5,204 bases of DNA from NCBI GenBank assembly GCA_900555105.1, contig USJP01000152.1:1-5204 (forward strand), read 5' to 3'. The translations under genes and the position numbers were made by a program. Positions 5,103 to 5,204 of this stretch are shown here, in pieces. Every line of letters begins with the position of its first letter. Position 1 is the stretch's first letter. The notes beneath the pieces are model-generated. The model was not told the DNA's origin. It searched no databases and saw only the letters and a list, made by a program, of their open reading frames with translations. The DNA comes from an uncultured Coriobacteriaceae bacterium (GTDB lineage Bacteria; Actinomycetota; Coriobacteriia; Coriobacteriales; UMGS124).

Positions 5103-5204
5103 ATGAGCGAGAGCAAGAAGCCCAACTACCTGCCCGCCTTCGTGATCTGGGCGGTGTTCGAGGCCGTCGCCGTCGCGCTGTGGCTTGGGCTGGGCAACCC
5201 GTTT
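5103..5204 (+). CDS. N-terminus of a polytopic membrane protein, possibly a 4Fe-4S membrane protein (3' end outside window)
   Basis: ATG 5103 follows AAGGAG (5092-5097) at a 5-base spacing, the best ribosome binding site in the window. Thirty-four residues are visible: a short charged start (MSESKKPNYL) and a membrane helix (PAFVIWAVFEAVAVALWLGL) ending GNPF at the edge. From memory, this opening resembles the first helix of polytopic membrane proteins that carry NapH-like 4Fe-4S clusters. The cysteine motifs that would prove it lie beyond the window, so this is a weak assignment. If correct, it would be a membrane electron carrier near the exported flavoprotein, although a terminator and a remnant gene separate the two. 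Confidence 0.6.
   Translation, partial: MSESKKPNYLPAFVIWAVFEAVAVALWLGLGNPF

Overview
The window looks like high-GC actinobacterial DNA, most likely from a gut or oral member of class Coriobacteriia (Eggerthellaceae or Olsenella-like). The main reason is one gene pair typical of that class: a polytopic-membrane LuxR-type regulator followed on the same strand by a Tat-exported FMN/FAD reductase. No rRNA, tRNA, CRISPR array, transposase or phage gene is visible, and the genus is an inference from protein style only.

Layout. (1) Positions 3-236 (+) are the 3' end of a small membrane protein gene, followed by a short hairpin terminator. (2) Positions 300-537 (-) hold a convergent small two-helix membrane protein gene that is broken by a one-base frameshift at a run of four C (394-397); its ribosome binding site and a plausible promoter survive. 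(3) Positions 541-1088 are an AT-richer non-coding stretch carrying repeated CCAACG motifs and several inverted repeats. (4) Positions 1089-2567 (+) encode a regulator with about 12 membrane helices and a C-terminal LuxR helix-turn-helix. (5) Positions 2568-2748 are a short spacer with overlapping inverted repeats and a TTTAAT -10-like box. (6) Positions 2749-4620 (+) encode a 623-residue Tat-signal, FMN-binding and FAD-binding oxidoreductase, closed by a strong terminator at 4666-4725. (7) Positions 4778-5035 (-) are the decayed C-terminal part of an isochorismatase-family cysteine hydrolase. (8) Position 5103 onward (+) is the start of a membrane protein gene cut by the window end; its first residues resemble polytopic 4Fe-4S membrane proteins.

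Working model (inference): the membrane-embedded regulator senses a small molecule or membrane state and controls the exported flavoprotein, which would reduce an extracytoplasmic acceptor using electrons from the membrane chain. The flavoprotein keeps the fold of the fumarate/urocanate reductase family but appears to lack the arginine and histidine residues that fumarate reductases use. Its substrate is therefore probably different and is the most interesting unknown here. The two decayed genes beside the pair suggest a locus under turnover.
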